Assembly: GCA_965204875.1 (NCBI GenBank)
Contig: OZ242020.1
Coordinates: 1,178,001-1,242,000, forward strand
Reading direction: 5' to 3'
Source of the DNA: Aldehydirespirator sp965204875
Lineage (GTDB): Bacteria; Actinomycetota; Acidimicrobiia; Acidimicrobiales; Aldehydirespiratoraceae
Length of the DNA: 64,000 nt
In this document: piece by piece, positions 61,471 to 64,000 of the stretch
Layout: every line of letters starts with the position of its first letter
How positions within the stretch are numbered: the first letter of the stretch is position 1
Made by a program: the position numbers and the translations under genes
Notes under the pieces: model-generated
What the model was told of the DNA's origin: nothing
The model's input: only the letters and a program-made list of their open reading frames with translations
The model's database searches: none

Positions 61471-62192
61471 GCGGACGTCAACATCGGCGCGGACAGGGTT
61501 AGGCTACTAGGCCGTGGCGTGCCTTCAGGGCGCTCAGCATTCGCCGCCTCGCCCACCTCTTCGATAAGCACCTGCAGCTCGGAGAGGCTTCGACACCCGC
61601 GTCGCTTGTCCCAGCGTTCGGCGGCGGCCACCCAGAGCATCAGGTCGGTGCGCACCGCCGGCTCCAGGAAGCTCTGCCAGGGCAGCCATTCCAGAATCCA
61701 TCCCTCGCGTAGCCTTCGCAGGCACAACTGCCAATCGTCCTCTATGAACACGAGGTCATGCAAGGCCTCTAGCAGCGTCACTTCGGTCCAGTTCAACTCG
61801 CGGCGACGCTTGTTCGGGTTCTGCTCGTAGACCAGCTCAGAATGCCAGGGGCGGACCGGCCGCTGCGTAACCACATGGAGCCGGATCGGGTGCTGCGTGC
61901 TCCAGCCGAGCCTGTGGATCGCGCTGCACATCCCCAGCCCGGCGCCCTCCCCCGCGTACAGCAGAGCCGCCACAATGTCAGAGCACCCCCAACCGCGCAG
62001 CTCCACCGACGGGTCGCCCTTGAAGTAGAGGCCGGGAGCGACCCGCGCGAAACGGATGTCGTCAGGGTCTCTCACCAGCCGCGAGAGCAGGGGGTAGACG
62101 GTGGTGGCCGGGGCGGGCACATCGGCGCGCCGGAAGTAGGCGCCGGCGGGCAGTGCCTCCAGCCAGTCGAGGGCGTCGGACTGTGCGGTCAT
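61467..62192 (-). CDS. AbiEi-like antitoxin
   Basis: 241 residues. N-terminal winged-helix-like segment ALDWLEALPAGAYFRRADVPAPATTVYPLLSRLV, and a middle part GLYFKGDP...GWGCSDIVAALLYAGEGAGLGMCSAIHRLGWSTQHP that resembles the AbiEi_4/DUF6088-type regulators. The C-terminal half binds the toxin in known pairs. Stop overlaps the AbiEii-like start, so the two are a unit. Placement next to a toxin is the main support. Confidence 0.75.
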   Translation of the reverse strand: MTAQSDALDWLEALPAGAYFRRADVPAPATTVYPLLSRLVRDPDDIRFARVAPGLYFKGDPSVELRGWGCSDIVAALLYAGEGAGLGMCSAIHRLGWSTQHPIRLHVVTQRPVRPWHSELVYEQNPNKRRRELNWTEVTLLEALHDLVFIEDDWQLCLRRLREGWILEWLPWQSFLEPAVRTDLMLWVAAAERWDKRRGCRSLSELQVLIEEVGEAANAERPEGTPRPSSLTLSAPMLTSA

Positions 62193-62426
62193 GGCAAGAC
62201 TCTATCGGCGGGCAGGTGCCTTAGCAGCGCTTTCTTGGCGAGGCTGCCGCGGGGTGCCTGCTTTACCCCTGAACCCGCCTCGGCGGCGTCCAACACGGAC
62301 GCAGGAGAGGCGGGGAACCCATGCCCGTCCCCGCCGCGATCCCGAACCGCCCGGCAGCGGAGCGGCGCTTGACGCAGGGCGGGTGCGATGCCTGCTGCGC
62401 TACAGGGTGAGGGTGACCTCGGCGGG
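62193..62426. other. Spacer, no supported gene
   Basis: 234 bases between the AbiEi-like start and the end of the next minus-strand gene. Only weak open frames of Arg/Pro/Ala composition. No repeat array or hairpin of note. Confidence 0.35.
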
Positions 62427-63452
62427 CTAGGGCGACCAGTCAGCGAAGGTGTCGATCACTGGCTTCATGTCGTCCATCAGGGGATACAGCACGGGGCAGG
62501 TGATGCCGGCATCGATGAACTCGGCCACCTTGTCACGGCACTGCGCCGAGGTTCCGGCGGCCATGATGCTGCGCACCAGGTCGTCTCCGATGAGCGGCGC
62601 CGCCCTGTAGTAGTCGGCCTCGGTGGCGGGCCAGCCCACCACCTCCTTGACCCGGTCGATGAGTTCGGGGTCGGCACCCGAGGCGGCCATGATGTGAGGC
62701 TCGGTGCCCAGGTAGTAGGCGACCAGCGACTTGCCGGTCAGCAATGCCAGATCCGGATCCTCGTCCGACAGCGAGCAGATCAGCAACTCCGGCCGATCCA
62801 GGTCGGCAAGGCTGCGTCCGGATCGCACCGCTCCCGCCTCGACACGGGCCACCGCCTCACGGATGTAGCCGGTGGGAACCACGTAGTTGAGCATCGCGCC
62901 GTCGGCGATCTCGCCCGTGAGTTCCAACATCTTCGGGCCTGTGGCGCCGATGTATATGGGAATGTCTCGGGGCGACTTGTCCCCGTAGGCGACGTCGAGA
63001 CGGACCCGGTCGAGGTGGACGAAATCGCCCTCGTAGCTCACCTCCTCCATCGTGAACAGCGCCCGGATCGACTCGACGTGCTCGCGCATGGCCTGCAGCG
63101 GCTTGCGGCGGCCGGCACCGACACGCCCCGCGATGGGCTCCCACCATGCGCCGAGACCCAGCATCACCCGGCTGCCACCATCGGGGGCCGGTCCCGCCAG
63201 CTCGTGCATGGTGCTCCAGGTAGCGGCGATCACCGCCGGGTTGCGCGTGTAGATGGGCAGCACCCCGCTGGCGATCCGCAGCCGCTCGGTGGACGCCAGC
63301 AGCGCGCTCATCATCACCACGCAGTCGCGTGCCAGGCGGGTGTCGGCCTGCCAGATCTCGCTGAAGCCCCGCTCCTCGGCGTACCGGGCCATCGCTATCT
63401 CATAGGCGATGTCGTGCTTGTCCTGGAAGTAGAGGGCCATGCGCTGCGTCAT
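62427..63452 (-). CDS. F420-dependent LLM-class oxidoreductase
   Basis: 341 residues from ATG at 63452 (MTQRMALYFQDKHDIAYE; ATG at 63440 is also possible). TIM barrel typical of LLM enzymes: IAYEIAMARYAEERGFSEIWQADTRLARD, LRIASGVLPIYTRNPAVIAATWSTMHELAG, RVMLGLGAWWEPIAGRVGAGRRKPLQAMREHVESIRALF, IYIGATGPKMLELTGEIADGAML. The MALYFQ start and WWEPIA word resemble F420-dependent reductases. Function likely reduction of a carbonyl or heterocycle. Divergent from the RidA gene. Confidence 0.87.
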   Translation of the reverse strand: MTQRMALYFQDKHDIAYEIAMARYAEERGFSEIWQADTRLARDCVVMMSALLASTERLRIASGVLPIYTRNPAVIAATWSTMHELAGPAPDGGSRVMLGLGAWWEPIAGRVGAGRRKPLQAMREHVESIRALFTMEEVSYEGDFVHLDRVRLDVAYGDKSPRDIPIYIGATGPKMLELTGEIADGAMLNYVVPTGYIREAVARVEAGAVRSGRSLADLDRPELLICSLSDEDPDLALLTGKSLVAYYLGTEPHIMAASGADPELIDRVKEVVGWPATEADYYRAAPLIGDDLVRSIMAAGTSAQCRDKVAEFIDAGITCPVLYPLMDDMKPVIDTFADWSP

Positions 63453-63519
63453 GGCCTCAGATTGTGTCAGCCCCCGGCGCTGACTGCGCAAGCGTGCCGC
63501 TGCCCTATCATCGCCCGCG

Positions 63520-63906
63520 ATGGCCTCGCGAGCGATCCGACCCGCCCAGATCGCGCCGCCCGCGGCCCGCTACGCCCACGCTGTGGAGACATCCGGCGCG
63601 ACACGCTGGCTGCACACCGCCGGTGTCGTGCCGACAAGGCCCGACGGCGGTGTCGCAAGCGACATCGGCGAGCAGGCCGAAGCCGTCTGGCACAACATCG
63701 CGGTTCTGCTCGCCGAGGCAGGCATGGCTCCCAGCGACATCGTGTCTGTCACGACCTACGTGGTGCCCGGCCAGAACCTTGCGGCGGTGATGGCCGAGCG
63801 CGACCGGTTTCTGGGAGACCACCTCGCTGCCTCCACGCTGGTAATCGTGCCGGAGTTGGCGCGGCCGGCGTGGAAGATGGAGATCGCCGTCATCGCAGCC
63901 GCCTGA
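63520..63906 (+). CDS. RidA/YjgF-family protein
   Basis: 128 residues, ATG. TSGATRWLHTAGVVPTRPDGGVASDIGEQAEAVWHNIAVLLAEAGMAPSDIVSVTTYVVPGQNLAAVMAERDRFLG is the trimeric RidA fold. Canonical members deaminate reactive enamines; the arginine of the active site is placed in LARPAWKMEIAVIA, here LxRPxWKxEI. Weak ribosome-binding site. It lies beside an LLM oxidoreductase and may act on its nitrogenous product. Confidence 0.9.
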   Translation: MASRAIRPAQIAPPAARYAHAVETSGATRWLHTAGVVPTRPDGGVASDIGEQAEAVWHNIAVLLAEAGMAPSDIVSVTTYVVPGQNLAAVMAERDRFLGDHLAASTLVIVPELARPAWKMEIAVIAAA

Positions 63907-63917
63907 GAGGCTGCGGC

Positions 63918-64000
63918 TCAGGCTCCGATGTCGGCCATCTCGATGGCGACGCGGTCGACGAAGGCGGAGATCTCGGCAGTGGTTCGCCGGTCGACGCCGT
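63918..64000 (-). CDS. C-terminal end of an unidentified gene (continues outside the window)
   Basis: Last 26 residues, ending AFVDRVAIEMADIGA followed by TGA. Convergent with the RidA gene, 11 bases apart. No function can be assigned from this fragment. Confidence 0.55.
   Translation of the reverse strand, partial: GVDRRTTAEISAFVDRVAIEMADIGA

Overview
The window is high-GC, densely packed bacterial DNA. The gene content suggests an actinobacterium, most likely Acidimicrobiia or a related deep lineage: ClpC with a UVR motif, a lysS-coaX-panC-DUF2520 block, a DUF2342 zinc metallopeptidase beside tilS and hpt, F420-type luciferase-like oxidoreductases, a minimal Tad pilus operon with a DUF4244-like pilin, and DUF222 relics. 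The lineage is an inference from neighbourhoods, not from a marker-gene search.

Layout. (1) 1-5835, plus: the 3' end of a [NiFe]-hydrogenase large subunit followed by seven tightly coupled accessory genes. These include a NifU-type scaffold, a canonical HycI/HupD maturation protease, a second degenerate HycI-like protein, a TPR protein and a biotin-ligase-like protein. (2) 5928-7493: a small DUF3467 pair and a VapBC toxin-antitoxin pair. (3) 7795-11412: a lower-GC island with a RecQ helicase, a phosphoribosyltransferase module cut off from it by a frameshift in an 11-G run, and a DprA-like protein with a repetitive tail; probably a conflict or defence module. (4) 11416-34476: mostly chromosomal housekeeping: an unusual lipoprotein-HAD fusion, clpC, polyprenyl synthase, lysS, coaX, panC, a DUF2520-like protein, a pseudo-phosphatase, hpt, tilS, a zincin, tRNA-Thr(CGT), a delta'-like protein, tmk, an MFS transporter, topA, nhaA and a CPA2-like antiporter. 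(5) 34538-39828: an RsbW/STAS pair and a compact Tad pilus operon. (6) 40027-49759: a seven-gene minus-strand operon for an XdhD-type molybdenum hydroxylase with FAD subunit, two amidohydrolases, XdhC, a YqeB-like protein and an F420-type oxidoreductase; its logic resembles the E. coli ssnA-ygfM-xdhD-yqeB region. (7) 49775-62192: a defence island with a DUF499 ATPase / DUF1156 methylase / PLD-SNF2 helicase operon, a broken zeta-toxin locus and an AbiE-like pair. (8) 62427-64000: an F420-type oxidoreductase, a RidA protein and a partial gene.

The most unusual signal is not a gene. At many co-directional gene boundaries the spacer is built of 2-10 degenerate copies of the boundary itself, that is, the end of the upstream gene plus the overlapping stop/start (for example GTGAGC). 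It looks as though overlapping junctions were repeatedly duplicated in place. I see this at about ten loci. Other notable items are the G11 frameshift in recQ-PRTase, a perfect 25-bp inverted repeat inside the DUF1156 methylase gene, loss of all eight Fe-S cysteines in the XdhD-like protein, and a chimeric junction that truncates the zeta toxin.
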